This document shows, piece by piece, positions 28,208-36,828 of a DNA stretch of 64,000 nucleotides. The notes below the pieces were generated by a model. It was not told where the DNA came from, made no database searches, and saw only the letters and a program-made list of their open reading frames with translations. Position numbers and translations under genes: made by a program. This DNA comes from DAHUYF01 sp035553515 (GTDB lineage Bacteria > Pseudomonadota > Alphaproteobacteria > ATCC43930 > CGMCC-115725). Location: the NCBI GenBank assembly GCA_035553515.1, contig DATNDG010000006.1, positions 1 to 64,000 on the forward strand, given 5' to 3'. Every line of letters starts with the position of its first letter. Positions within the stretch are counted from its first letter, which is position 1.

Positions 28208-29169
28208 CGCTGCCCAGCCTCGGTGCGCTCACGCTCGACGATACCACGGTCTCGGTGATCGCCGGCATTCTGGTCTTCATCAGCATCGTCGCCCTCGGCA
28301 ATGCGCTGGTGCCGCACGACCCGATGGCGTCGCGTCTGCGCAGCCACCAGAAGCGGCGCGAGCAGCTGCGCGCCGGGCTGCTTGGAGACAAGGTGTCGGA
28401 CCAGCGCAAGCGCGCCTCGGTCGGCATGCTGAAGCGGCTGCTGGATCGGCTCAAGCTGCTGCGCGGCGACGAGGCACGCGAGACGACCGACCAGCTCGCC
28501 AAGGCGGGCTGGCGTTCGCGCGATGCCATCGTGATCTATCTGGGCCTGAGACTGGCGCTGCCCTTCCTCGGCGCGATCGCCGGCTTCTTTGCCCTCATCA
28601 CGCTCGCACCTCAAGCGACCGGAACGCAGAAGCTCCTGGGCGTGCTCCTCGCGGGAATTGTCCTCGGCTTCGCCCCGGTTCTCGGCTTGCGCCAAGCGGT
28701 CAAACGCCGCCAGATCCGCTTGCGCCGCCAATTGCCCGACGGTCTCGATCTGCTGGTGATCTGCGCCGAAGCGGGCCTCAGCCTCGATGCCGCGCTGACG
28801 CGCGTCGCCCGCGAGATCGGCCTCTCCGCCCCCGATCTCGCCGACGAGCTTGGCCTTACCGCCGTCGAGCTGGGCTTCCTGCCGAACCGGCGTCAGGCGT
28901 TGATGAACCTGGCGAAGCGTACCGATCTGCCGCCGATCCGCGGCGTCGTCAACACGCTGGTCCAGACCGAGCGCTACGGCACGCCGCTCGCGCACTCCCT
29001 GCGCGTACTCTCGGCCGAGTTCCGCGAGGAGCGCATGCTCAAGGCCGAAGAGAAAGCGGCGAAACTGCCGGCGACGCTGACCGTGCCGATGATCCTGTTC
29101 ATCCTGCCCACGCTTTTCATCGTGCTCATGGGCCCGGCGATCATCCAGGTGCTGGCGACGATGAAATAG
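28204..29169 (+). CDS. tadC: Pilus platform protein TadC
   Basis: A 321-residue inner-membrane protein, paralogous to TadB. It has an N-terminal helix (VSVIAGILVFISIVALGNAL), two central helices, a GspF domain with QLPDGLDLLVICAEAGLSLDAA and VQTERYGTPLAHSLRVLS, and a C-terminal hydrophobic segment. The ATG at 28204 overlaps the tadB stop (ATGA). It closes the operon: 11 nt later the opposing GST gene ends, so no tadD, tadE or tadG follows here. Confidence 0.94.
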   Translation: MTLPSLGALTLDDTTVSVIAGILVFISIVALGNALVPHDPMASRLRSHQKRREQLRAGLLGDKVSDQRKRASVGMLKRLLDRLKLLRGDEARETTDQLAKAGWRSRDAIVIYLGLRLALPFLGAIAGFFALITLAPQATGTQKLLGVLLAGIVLGFAPVLGLRQAVKRRQIRLRRQLPDGLDLLVICAEAGLSLDAALTRVAREIGLSAPDLADELGLTAVELGFLPNRRQALMNLAKRTDLPPIRGVVNTLVQTERYGTPLAHSLRVLSAEFREERMLKAEEKAAKLPATLTVPMILFILPTLFIVLMGPAIIQVLATMK

Positions 29170-29180
29170 CCGCCTGCCCG

Positions 29181-29882
29181 CTAGCCGCCGCGTACCGTCG
29201 CTGCCGACTGCCCGAACAGGATCTTTGCCGCCTCGGGGCTGTTGGCCGGCACGGTCTGGAACTCCTTCGCCCGTGCATAGGCGCGCACCGTGGCCGGGCG
29301 CGCCTTGATCGCCTCGAACCAGCGCCGCAGATTGGGAAAATCCTCGAGCTTCTGGCCCTGACGCTCATAAGGAGCGACCCACGGGTAGCTCGCCATATCT
29401 GCGATCGAGTAAGCGCCGGCGATGAATTCGCGCTCGGCGAGGCGCTTGTCGAGGACCGCGTAAAGCCTGCTCGTTTCCTTGACGTAGCGCTCGATCGCGT
29501 AGGGAAGCTTCTCGGGCGCATATTGCGAGAAGTGATGGTTCTGTCCGGCCATCGGTCCGAGGCCACCCATCTGCCAGAACAGCCATTGCAAGGTCTCGAA
29601 GCGGCCGCGCAGATCCTTCGGCAGGAACTTGCCGGTCTTCTCAGCGAGATAGACGAGGATGGCGCCGGATTCGAACACGCTTACTGGCACTCCACCGTCC
29701 GGCGGATCATCGTCGACCATCGCCGGCATGCGGTTGTTCGGCGAAATCTTGAGAAATTCCGGCCTGAACTGCTCGCCCTTGGCGATATTGACCGGGTGCA
29801 ACTCGTAGGGCAGCCCGGCTTCCTCGAGGAACAGCGTAACCTTGTGACCGTTCGGGGTCGGCCAGTAATGCAGATGGATCAC
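29181..29882 (-). CDS. Glutathione S-transferase (YfcG/YghU-like)
   Basis: A 233-residue cytosolic GST. The thioredoxin-fold N-terminal domain starts IHLHYWPTPNGHKVTLFLEE, and a Thr/Asn near the start suits nu-class GSTs that reduce disulfides. SPNNRMPAMVDDDP and VFESGAILVYLAEKTGKFLP form the glutathione site. The helical C-terminal domain includes GAYSIADMASYPWV. It starts with GTG after a good GGGAGG site. It lies between the pilus operon and the thiamine operon and has no clear link to either. Confidence 0.92.
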   Translation of the reverse strand: MIHLHYWPTPNGHKVTLFLEEAGLPYELHPVNIAKGEQFRPEFLKISPNNRMPAMVDDDPPDGGVPVSVFESGAILVYLAEKTGKFLPKDLRGRFETLQWLFWQMGGLGPMAGQNHHFSQYAPEKLPYAIERYVKETSRLYAVLDKRLAEREFIAGAYSIADMASYPWVAPYERQGQKLEDFPNLRRWFEAIKARPATVRAYARAKEFQTVPANSPEAAKILFGQSAATVRGG

Positions 29883-29918
29883 GGCATCGCCTCCCTTCTC
29901 GCCTCGCGCGATGCGCCA

Positions 29919-30569
29919 CTATGGCCCCGTGCCGCGGCGGCCGGCAAGCGCACCTCCCAGCGTCCTGATCAACCCAGTCATCACCGCAGCCGGATCGGCG
30001 GCCGCCATGATGCCGCCCATGACGGCGATGCCGGCGGCGCCTGCGGCGATGCAGGCGGCGGCGTTGTCGAGTTCGACGCCGCCGAGCGCAACGACGGCGA
30101 GCGGCGTCGATACCGCGGCCCGGGCGAGCCGTGCAATGCCCAATGCCGGGCCGTAGCCAGGCTTGCTCGAACTGGCAAAAACCGGGCTCAAGGTGGCGTA
30201 GTCCGCGCCTGCCGCCGCCAAGGCGGCAAGCTCCTCCTCGTCATGCGCGGAGCCGCCGATGATCGCCGTTGCGCCGAGGGCGCTGCGCGCCCTCTCGGGC
30301 GAGACGCCCGCCGGGAGATGGATGGCCTCGGTTCGGGCGGCGATCGCGGCGGCCAGATCCTCATGCACACCGACCGTCGCACCGTAGTGCCGGCCGAGCG
30401 CCACAAGACGCGTCAACAGCGCGGCGCGCGAGGCGGGGTCGAGATCCTTTTCGCGAAGACTGAGCCACCGCCCGCCGGCGGCAAAGACCGCTTCGGCCAC
30501 TTCTTCGAGCGAAAGGCGCGCCTGTTTTCGATCGGTAATGACCAGGATCGGCGGCTCGGGAAGAGTCAC
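29919..30569 (-). CDS. thiE: Thiamine-phosphate synthase ThiE
   Basis: A 216-residue TIM-barrel enzyme joining HMP-PP to the thiazole phosphate to give thiamine phosphate. Visible motifs are RWLSLREKDLD (diphosphate-binding), GVHEDLAAAIAARTEAIHLP, and TLSPVFASSSKPGYGPALG, with VALGG near the C-terminal phosphate site. The GTG start at 30569 overlaps the thiG stop by 4 nt. It is the last gene of the second TPP-riboswitch operon. Confidence 0.94.
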   Translation of the reverse strand: MTLPEPPILVITDRKQARLSLEEVAEAVFAAGGRWLSLREKDLDPASRAALLTRLVALGRHYGATVGVHEDLAAAIAARTEAIHLPAGVSPERARSALGATAIIGGSAHDEEELAALAAAGADYATLSPVFASSSKPGYGPALGIARLARAAVSTPLAVVALGGVELDNAAACIAAGAAGIAVMGGIMAAADPAAVMTGLIRTLGGALAGRRGTGP

Positions 30570-31354
30570 CCGCCGACCAAGCCAAGCTGAGGGCTCGACG
30601 GCTCGGCGTGGCTGCGCTTGGGGATGCGCCCGGCAAGCCGCGCCTCGCGGCCCGCCTCGACAGCGAGCCGCATTGCCCTGGCCATGCGGCGCGGATCGTG
30701 CGCCTTCGCCACCGCGGTGTTCAGCAGCACGCCATCGCAGCCGAGCTCCATCGCCTGTGCTGCGTCGGAGGCGGTGCCGATACCGGCGTCGAGAATGACC
30801 GGCACCGGGCTCGTCGCGCAAATGCGCTCGATCGCAAAGGGATTGATGACGCCGAGCCCGGTGCCGATCGGCGAGCCCAGCGGCATCACCGCCGCGGCGC
30901 CCAGATCGGCGAGCTTGCGGCAGCTGACGGGATCGTCATTGCAATAGGGCAGCACGGTGAAGCCGTCTTTCACCAACTCCTCGGTCGCGCGCAGGAGCTG
31001 CTCGACATCGGGATAAAGCGTCTCACGATCGCCGATCAGCTCGAGCTTGACCCAACTCGTCTGCAGGGCCTCGCGGGCGAGCTGCGCGGTCAGTACCGCA
31101 TCGCGCACCGTGGCGCAGCCCGCCGTGTTGGGCAGCAGCGGGTAGCGCCCGCCGACGAGATCGACGAGGCTCTCGGCATAGCCCTCGAGGCTGATGCGGC
31201 GGATGGCGACGGTGACCAGAGCCGGCTCCGCCGCCGCAAGCGCTTCAAGCATCACCTGCTGGTTGGGATAACCCGCGGTGCCCAGCAGCAGGCGAGAGGC
31301 GAAGCGGCGATCGCCGATCACCAGACCATCGGTTGCCGCGTTGGATCTGATCAC
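30566..31354 (-). CDS. thiG: Thiazole synthase ThiG
   Basis: A 262-residue enzyme that condenses deoxyxylulose 5-phosphate, dehydroglycine and the sulfur carried on ThiS into the thiazole phosphate. The Schiff-base Lys is in SWVKLELIGD; LLPNTAGC and PVILDAGIG are family signatures, and NPFAIERI is typical. The start is placed at the GTG at 31354 because GAGGG lies 4 nt upstream. An alternative TTG at 31375 would overlap thiS. Confidence 0.95.
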   Translation of the reverse strand: MIRSNAATDGLVIGDRRFASRLLLGTAGYPNQQVMLEALAAAEPALVTVAIRRISLEGYAESLVDLVGGRYPLLPNTAGCATVRDAVLTAQLAREALQTSWVKLELIGDRETLYPDVEQLLRATEELVKDGFTVLPYCNDDPVSCRKLADLGAAAVMPLGSPIGTGLGVINPFAIERICATSPVPVILDAGIGTASDAAQAMELGCDGVLLNTAVAKAHDPRRMARAMRLAVEAGREARLAGRIPKRSHAEPSSPQLGLVGG

Positions 31355-31361
31355 GTTGCCC

Positions 31362-31568
31362 TCACCCACCGCCAAACGGTCGCACGATCTCGATCTCGTC
31401 CCCGGCCGCGAGGTTGCGTTCGCGCCAAGCGCCGGCCGGAACCACCACGCCGTTCACCGCCACGGCGACGCCGCGGCTGGTCTCGATGCCCCGCGCCTTC
31501 AGCAGCTCGGCAACGGTCGCGACCGCCAGCTTCTCTTCCTGCCCATTGACGCGGATATCACCGCTCAT
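31362..31568 (-). CDS. thiS: Sulfur carrier protein ThiS
   Basis: A 68-residue ubiquitin-fold protein ending in Gly-Gly-Gly (RPFGGG), the tail that is adenylated and thiocarboxylated to carry sulfur for ThiG. The core VNGQEEKLAVATVAELL and VAVAVNGVVVPAGAW fits ThiS closely. It overlaps the thiO stop by 4 nt and has an AGGAGG site. The adenylating enzyme ThiF is not in this window. Confidence 0.95.
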   Translation of the reverse strand: MSGDIRVNGQEEKLAVATVAELLKARGIETSRGVAVAVNGVVVPAGAWRERNLAAGDEIEIVRPFGGG

Positions 31569-32725
31569 GCCTCCTCCTTGGCCGCAGCAAAGCGCGCGAT
31601 GGCAAACGGACGGATCGCCTCGTCCACCTCACCGCTGAGAATGAAGCGGCTCATCGAGTCCGCGGTCGCGGGCGTGAGCAGGATGCCGTTGCGATGATGC
31701 CCGGTTGCGAGCACCAAGCCTTCGACCGGGCTCGGACCGAGCAGCGGCGCATCATCGCGCGAGCCGGGCCGGAAGCCGGTCCACATCTCGTCGATCGGCA
31801 GCTCCTCGACGCCGGGCAGCGCGCGCCACACGCCCTCGAGCAGCGCGAACACACCCCCCGCGGTCAACGACGCATCAAAGCCGCGCTCCTCGACGGTCGC
31901 CCCGACGATCAGTCTGCCATCGAGACGCGGCGCCAGATAGACCCGCGGGGTCCACAGCACATGGCGCAGCAGCGGCGTCGCCGGATCCATGCGCAGCGCC
32001 AACATCTGCCCCTTGATCGGCCGCACCGGCGGCTGCGCCGCGCGCGGCAGACCGGCGATCTCGGTCGACCATGCTCCGGCGGCGAGCACGACCACGTCGG
32101 CGGCGTGACGCGCATCGCCGGTGCGCACCCCTGCCACCCGTCCGCCGACGATCTCAACGGCACTCACCGACGTATGCTCGCGCAGCGTGCCGCCGGCAGC
32201 GATGAAGGCACGACGCAGCGCCGAGACCAGCCGGCGATTGTCCACCTGATGATCGCGCGGGCTGAACACCGCCGCAGCAAGCCCCGGATTGAGATGCGGC
32301 TCGCGCCGCCGCGCCTCGGCGCCGCTCAGCCATTCGAGCGGCACGCCGAGCCTGCGCTGATAATCGAAATGGAAACGGAGCTGCGCTACATCATCGCGAG
32401 TCAGCGCAACGACGAGCGTTCCCTCGTCGCGATAGCCGAGCGACATGCCCGAGGCCGCCTCAAGCTCGGCGGCAAATCCCGGCCACAGCTCCTGGCTCAG
32501 TCGATTGAGCGCATAGAGCGTGTCCTCGCCCGGCTCCGCCTCGGCTCCCGCAGCAAGCATGCCGGCTGCCGCCCAGCTCGCGCCGTGCCCGGCCTCACCG
32601 CGCTCGAAGATCACGACGGGGCAAGCAGCGCAGGCAAGGCGCCAGCCGATCGACAGCCCGATCGCACCGCCGCCGATGATGGCGACGTTGGGACGGGCGG
32701 CGGGAAGGGAAGATGGGTCGCTGAT
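31565..32725 (-). CDS. thiO: Glycine oxidase ThiO, apparent ATC start
   Basis: FAD-dependent oxidase making iminoglycine (dehydroglycine) from glycine for the thiazole ring. The FAD-binding Rossmann segment VAIIGGGAIGLSIGW, the ASWAAAGMLA segment, RPIKGQMLALR and the C-terminal ATGHHRNGILL are all there when the frame is read from about 32725, giving 386 residues, a normal length. Between the in-frame stop at 32747-32749 and the GTG at 32614 there is no ATG, GTG or TTG. Starting at that GTG would remove the Rossmann core. An ATC at 32725 lies 7 nt after GAAGGGAG, making it the best candidate start; a CTG at 32656 lies after the GGGAIG core. A sequencing error is the other explanation. It is first in the operon, right after the riboswitch. 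Confidence 0.8.
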   Translation of the reverse strand: MSDPSSLPAARPNVAIIGGGAIGLSIGWRLACAACPVVIFERGEAGHGASWAAAGMLAAGAEAEPGEDTLYALNRLSQELWPGFAAELEAASGMSLGYRDEGTLVVALTRDDVAQLRFHFDYQRRLGVPLEWLSGAEARRREPHLNPGLAAAVFSPRDHQVDNRRLVSALRRAFIAAGGTLREHTSVSAVEIVGGRVAGVRTGDARHAADVVVLAAGAWSTEIAGLPRAAQPPVRPIKGQMLALRMDPATPLLRHVLWTPRVYLAPRLDGRLIVGATVEERGFDASLTAGGVFALLEGVWRALPGVEELPIDEMWTGFRPGSRDDAPLLGPSPVEGLVLATGHHRNGILLTPATADSMSRFILSGEVDEAIRPFAIARFAAAKEEA

Positions 32726-32730
32726 GGCGG

Positions 32731-32808
32731 GCTCCCTTCGCTGGTATTACCCAGACAGGTTCCGTGGGTATGATCTCAGCCGGCAATACGCGCCGGCACC
32801 CCAGCCGT
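32731..32808 (-). promoter_or_regulatory. TPP riboswitch upstream of thiO
   Basis: On the minus strand the blocks GGGGTGCCGG, CCGGCTGAGATCATACCC, GGAACCTG, TCTGGGTAATACCAGCG and AAGGGAG follow in the order of the TPP aptamer. The final GAAGGGAG overlaps the only ribosome-site-like sequence before thiO. This suggests control of translation initiation by hiding that site when TPP binds. It should govern thiO, thiS, thiG and thiE. Confidence 0.94.
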
Positions 32809-32936
32809 GACCTCAATGTTAGCCCGGCGGCGCCATCCTGCAAGCGCTTTCTCCGCCCGGGCAGCAGGCACGGGCGGCAGAGCCGGCAGCAGCCGACCCG
32901 GTTGGTAGAGACCGTGAAAGAGGCTGCGTGTCGCGG

Positions 32937-34748
32937 CTAGGCGCGGCTCGCCTTGTGCAGATGCACCACGACCGCCGGCACCTGCTCGGCCTCGCGCATG
33001 TGTCGCGCCGCCGCTGCCGCCTCATCGGGACTGGGATAGGTACCGGCACGCACGACGAACCAGTCGCGCCCGTCGCGGTCGCGGTCGCGGACGACCGCAA
33101 CCTCGTAGCCCTTGTGCTGAAGCTGGCTAACCAGCCGGTGCGCGTTGGCCTCACTCGAGAACGAGCCAAGCTGGACGGCGTAATCCGCGGTCGCCGAGGC
33201 CGGCGGGCTTTCCGGTTTAGCCGCGCTCGGCTCATCTGCGGCCTGAGCCGGAGGCAGCTCTGCGGATGACGCCGCTGCGGCGTGCACAGGTGCCGTGTCG
33301 GCAGGCGGGGCTGTGGCACCGGTCGCCGCGGCGGCGTCCTGCGCCGCCGGCTTGGCGGGCGCTGCGCTCGGTTGGTCCGCCGCGCCGTCGACCTGCAGTG
33401 GCGCGGGCGGCGACGCCGTGGCGGCAGCGGTCGCCGGGGCCGGCGGCAAGGAAGCGTCCACCGCCGCCACCTCGTCCTTCGCCTTCAATAGATGCGGTGC
33501 TGCCGTCGCAGAAGCGTCGGGCGCGGCGGCCTGCACCGCTGGCGGCGTCGCGTCGCTAGTGGCTTTCGCAGCCACAGCACCGCCTTGCGGCGGCGCCTTC
33601 TCCGCGTTTGCCGCCAAGTTATCCGGCGAGCTCGGTTTGGTGGCCGGAGCACTGGTACCTCGCGCATCCGCCGGCAATTCAGCAGCCGCTTGCACCTTGC
33701 CGAGTTCGGCCATGGCGGTCTTCATGGGCGCGTTCGACGCGGAACTCGGCGATGGCGGGGACGCCGGCGGCGCAGTGTGGATGAGAGGGATCGCCTTCGG
33801 CGGCACAGGCTGCAGGTTTTCCGCGATGACGGGAGCCGCTGTGGCCGGCTCGCGCTTCGCCAGGCTTGCGGCCGCCGCGCTCGGCGGACGTCCCGCGAGG
33901 ATCGCCGCGGCGCGGTCGGCATCGTCGAGACCGCGCAACATCGCGTAGTAAGCAAGGTTGCTCGCCACCGCGCGCTCGTCGAGGGCCGTGCGCGCGATCG
34001 CCGCCGCCTTCGCATCTTCGCCGGCAAGCCCGTAGACGAGCGCCAGGTTCAGCCGGTGCCGAGCGGTCGAGCCGGGAGCGTCGGCAAGCTTCGCAAGCTC
34101 GGCTGCCGCCTTCGAATAGTCTCCCGAAAGAGCCAGCGACAGCCCATAGTTGTTGCGCAGCCCTTCGTCACCCGGCGCTAGCTCCAGTCCCTTGCGGTAG
34201 TCTTGCTGAGCCAGGTCATGTTGCCCGACCAGGTCGTGCGCGATACCGCGCACATTGTAGAGGTGCGAATCGTCGGGCTTCTGCGCTATCGCCGCCTGCA
34301 GCTCGGTCAGCGCCGCCTGCGGCTCGTTGAGCGACATCAGCGCCAGGGCCAAGCCGCGATGAAGTTTCGCTTCCATCGGGTTGGGCGTGATGCGCAGCCC
34401 CGCGCGATAGGCAGCGGCCGCCTCGGCATAGGCGTGGAGCTCACCCAGCGTGTCGCCCAGCCCCGCCAGCGCCGCCGGGTCCTTGGGGTCAAGCTCGGCG
34501 GCGCGACGGTAGAGGTCGGCCGCAGTGGCGAGGTCGCCGCCGGCACGGGTGTCGTCCGCCAGGCGCAGAAGCACCGGCGCGCCTTGGCTAGCCGCCGCCT
34601 GATCGGTCTGCGGTGCGGTTTGGCAGGCGGCAAGCAGCAGACTCAGGACGAAGGCCACGGGCGCCCCCGCCAGCAGGCGGCCGCGGCGGCTGGGGCCCCG
34701 CAAATTGAGTGAAGTTTTAGTCACATTACTTCCCCGACTCTTTGCCAT
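32937..34748 (-). CDS. TadD-like TPR lipoprotein with C-terminal SPOR domain
   Basis: A 603-residue lipoprotein: basic N-terminus, hydrophobic helix and lipobox LLAAC with Cys at residue 42. TPR repeats from about 60 to 270 (AADLYRRAAELDPKDPAALAG, LHRGLALALMSLNEPQAAL and others) resemble TadD, the pilotin-like TPR protein of Tad pili. A long Ala/Pro-rich linker of about 220 residues follows, and then a SPOR domain from about 515 (YAVQLGSFSSEANAHRLVSQ), which binds denuded septal peptidoglycan. TadD proteins usually end after the TPRs, so the SPOR addition is notable. It lies 3.8 kb from tadC on the other strand. The TPR and SPOR calls are firm; the Tad role is inferred. Confidence 0.85.
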   Translation of the reverse strand: MAKSRGSNVTKTSLNLRGPSRRGRLLAGAPVAFVLSLLLAACQTAPQTDQAAASQGAPVLLRLADDTRAGGDLATAADLYRRAAELDPKDPAALAGLGDTLGELHAYAEAAAAYRAGLRITPNPMEAKLHRGLALALMSLNEPQAALTELQAAIAQKPDDSHLYNVRGIAHDLVGQHDLAQQDYRKGLELAPGDEGLRNNYGLSLALSGDYSKAAAELAKLADAPGSTARHRLNLALVYGLAGEDAKAAAIARTALDERAVASNLAYYAMLRGLDDADRAAAILAGRPPSAAAASLAKREPATAAPVIAENLQPVPPKAIPLIHTAPPASPPSPSSASNAPMKTAMAELGKVQAAAELPADARGTSAPATKPSSPDNLAANAEKAPPQGGAVAAKATSDATPPAVQAAAPDASATAAPHLLKAKDEVAAVDASLPPAPATAAATASPPAPLQVDGAADQPSAAPAKPAAQDAAAATGATAPPADTAPVHAAAASSAELPPAQAADEPSAAKPESPPASATADYAVQLGSFSSEANAHRLVSQLQHKGYEVAVVRDRDRDGRDWFVVRAGTYPSPDEAAAAARHMREAEQVPAVVVHLHKASRA

Positions 34749-34824
34749 TACTGGAGAGTGGGCGCAAAACCTTGCCGAAACATGAAAGATAGGATCGCCG
34801 GGATCTCGCCGCCCGGTCGGCGGT

Positions 34825-35526
34825 TCAGAGCGAGCTGGCCAGCAGATTGACCGCGAGCGCCAGAATTACCGTGTTGAAAAGAAAGGACAGGATACCGTGC
34901 AGCAGCGTGAGCCTGCGCATGGGGCGAGACGTTACCTGCACATCCGAGACCTGGCAGGTCATGCCGACGACGAAGGAGAAATATAGAAAATCCCAGTAAT
35001 CCGGCATCTCGTCCCCGGGAAAGGCGAGACCGCCGCGATCGTCCTGCGGGCCCGGAGCGGGGCCATCACCATAATAATGATGCGCGTAGTGGAGCGCGAA
35101 GGTCGTGTGCACCAGCGTCCAGGACGCCGCGACCGTGAGCCCGGCGAGGACCAGCCGCGTCAAGAGCGCCACCTCGGTTTCGTTCGGCACTTTCTGCAAG
35201 GTGAAGCCGAGGGCGAAGAGGCTTACCGTCGCCGCGGCGATAATCAGGGTGGTGATCACCCAGCGGCGCGGATCGAGTTCGCGCGCCCGGCGGCGAAGCT
35301 GCTCGGGCTTCGCACCGGCAACCACGAGAGCCACCAAAGCCAGAAAGAGAACAACGCCGGCGAGCCAGGCCAGCGCAAGCCGCTCGCCATTCCGGACGCT
35401 CCGCGGCAGCAAGAGCAACACGGCGGCCCCGACTACAAGCGCGAGCAGTAGGCGCAAACCCGGGTGCGGGTGGCGCAGGGCAGCGGCCAGACGCCGGCGC
35501 GAGCGGGGCTGCGGCGGTGTGCTCAA
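34825..35526 (-). CDS. DUF1345 membrane protein
   Basis: A 233-residue inner-membrane protein of unknown function (DUF1345). About six hydrophobic segments are seen (LLALVVGAAVLLLLP, LAWLAGVVLFLALVALVVAG, VITTLIIAAATVSLFALGF and others). Family marks are TLVHTTFALHYAHHYY, DYWDFLYFSFVVGMTCQVSDV and the short C-terminal helix with HGILSFLFNTVILAL. No ATG or GTG fits; TTG at 35526 is the likely start, without a strong ribosome site, so the exact N-terminus is unsure. It follows the phosphotransferase gene on the same strand, 114 nt after its stop. Confidence 0.85.
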   Translation of the reverse strand: MSTPPQPRSRRRLAAALRHPHPGLRLLLALVVGAAVLLLLPRSVRNGERLALAWLAGVVLFLALVALVVAGAKPEQLRRRARELDPRRWVITTLIIAAATVSLFALGFTLQKVPNETEVALLTRLVLAGLTVAASWTLVHTTFALHYAHHYYGDGPAPGPQDDRGGLAFPGDEMPDYWDFLYFSFVVGMTCQVSDVQVTSRPMRRLTLLHGILSFLFNTVILALAVNLLASSL

Positions 35527-35640
35527 TCGAGGGCGCCGGAATATGCTGAGGGATCGGTCAAGTCCGAGTTCGTCACCCGACTCTGCGCTCCGGTCTCGAT
35601 CGGCCGACGATGCAACATCCCTCCCCTCGGTGCCGGCGGC

Positions 35641-36708
35641 TCAGCCAGCCCCAGTCATGGCCTTGACGCGACGCCAGCCGGCCTCCGCCAGCGCCCGGGC
35701 ACGCTCACCCGATTCGCGCGCCCTCGCGTTGGCAGCGGTGCCTTCGACGACGCGGCCCATGATGCCCTGAAGGATCGCCGCCAGGCGGAACATGTTGTAC
35801 GCCATGTAGAAATCCCAGTTGGCGATCTCCGCGCGCCCGGTGCGGCGGCAATAGAGCGCGCGGTACTCCTCCTTGGTTGGAATATCGAGCGCCCGAAGGT
35901 CGTGACCGCCGAGTCCGCGATAGGCTTCGGGACCGAGCTCCCAGGTCATCATGTGATAGGAGAAGTCGGCGAGCGGATTGCCCAAAGTCGACAGCTCCCA
36001 GTCAAGGACCGCCAGGACGCGCGGCTCGGTCGGGTGAAAGATCATGTTGTCGAGCCGGTAATCGCCATGGACGATCGAGGTCTCGTCGTCCGGCGGCAGA
36101 TTGCGCGGCAGCCAATCGATGAGTCGGTCCATCGCCTCGATCTTTTCCGTCTCGGAGGCGCGGTACTGCTTTGTCCAGCGGTCGATCTGGCGCGCGAAGT
36201 AGTTCCCAGGCTTGCCGAAATCGCCAAGCCCGATGGCGCGATAATCGACCTTGTGCAGCGCGGCGATGACCGCGTTAATCGCCTCGTAGACGACGCGGCG
36301 TCCGGCAGGCGGCAAGTCGGGCAGGGTCGGGTCCCAGAAAATGCGCCCCTCGACATACTCCATGATGTAGAAGATCGTGCCGATGACGTTCTCATCGAGG
36401 CAGAGGGCGTAGCTGCGCGCGACCGGCACGTCCGTTCCGCGCAACGCGGTGATGATGCGATACTCGCGATCGACCGCATGGGCCGAGGGCAGCAACTTGC
36501 CCGGCGGCTTTCGCCGCAGCACGTAACGTTTGCCGCCCGCGGTGAGCCGGAAGGTCGGGTTCGATTGCCCGCCGCGGAACTGCTCGATGTCGAGCGGACC
36601 GCGGAAGCCTTCGACATTCTGCTCCATCCATGCGACGAGCCGCTCGGTCGCGAAGCGGTGTCGCTCGGCGACCGGCATCGTGCCGACGAAATCCTGGGAG
36701 TCGCTCAT
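35641..36708 (-). CDS. APH-fold phosphotransferase (acyl-CoA dehydrogenase-associated type)
   Basis: A 355-residue protein kinase-like phosphotransferase. It carries RGGQSNPTFRLTAGGKRYVL (nucleotide loop and Lys strand), the catalytic loop IVHGDYRLDNMIFHP near residue 212, and the metal Asp in VLAVLDWELSTLGNPLAD. This subgroup is often fused to or encoded next to acyl-CoA dehydrogenases (ACAD10-like) and may phosphorylate a hydroxyacyl-CoA; here no acyl-CoA dehydrogenase is adjacent. Start at 36708 is supported by GGAGGG. It is divergent from the aspartate dehydrogenase gene across 120 nt. Confidence 0.88.
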   Translation of the reverse strand: MSDSQDFVGTMPVAERHRFATERLVAWMEQNVEGFRGPLDIEQFRGGQSNPTFRLTAGGKRYVLRRKPPGKLLPSAHAVDREYRIITALRGTDVPVARSYALCLDENVIGTIFYIMEYVEGRIFWDPTLPDLPPAGRRVVYEAINAVIAALHKVDYRAIGLGDFGKPGNYFARQIDRWTKQYRASETEKIEAMDRLIDWLPRNLPPDDETSIVHGDYRLDNMIFHPTEPRVLAVLDWELSTLGNPLADFSYHMMTWELGPEAYRGLGGHDLRALDIPTKEEYRALYCRRTGRAEIANWDFYMAYNMFRLAAILQGIMGRVVEGTAANARARESGERARALAEAGWRRVKAMTGAG

Positions 36709-36828
36709 GCCCTCCGCTCGACGCCGCACTGCGGGTCCGCGCCCATTGAAGTCGCCCCGAGGACGCTTGGCAAAGCCATTCTCGCTTGCGATGCTCTCGC
36801 CGCGCGCGCTTGCGGGAGGTTTTGGCGC

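Noticed and set aside
35464..36828. Long plus-strand extension upstream of the aspartate dehydrogenase start
   Set aside because: It runs antisense through the phosphotransferase gene and has no family match; the ATG at 36829 has a strong ribosome site.
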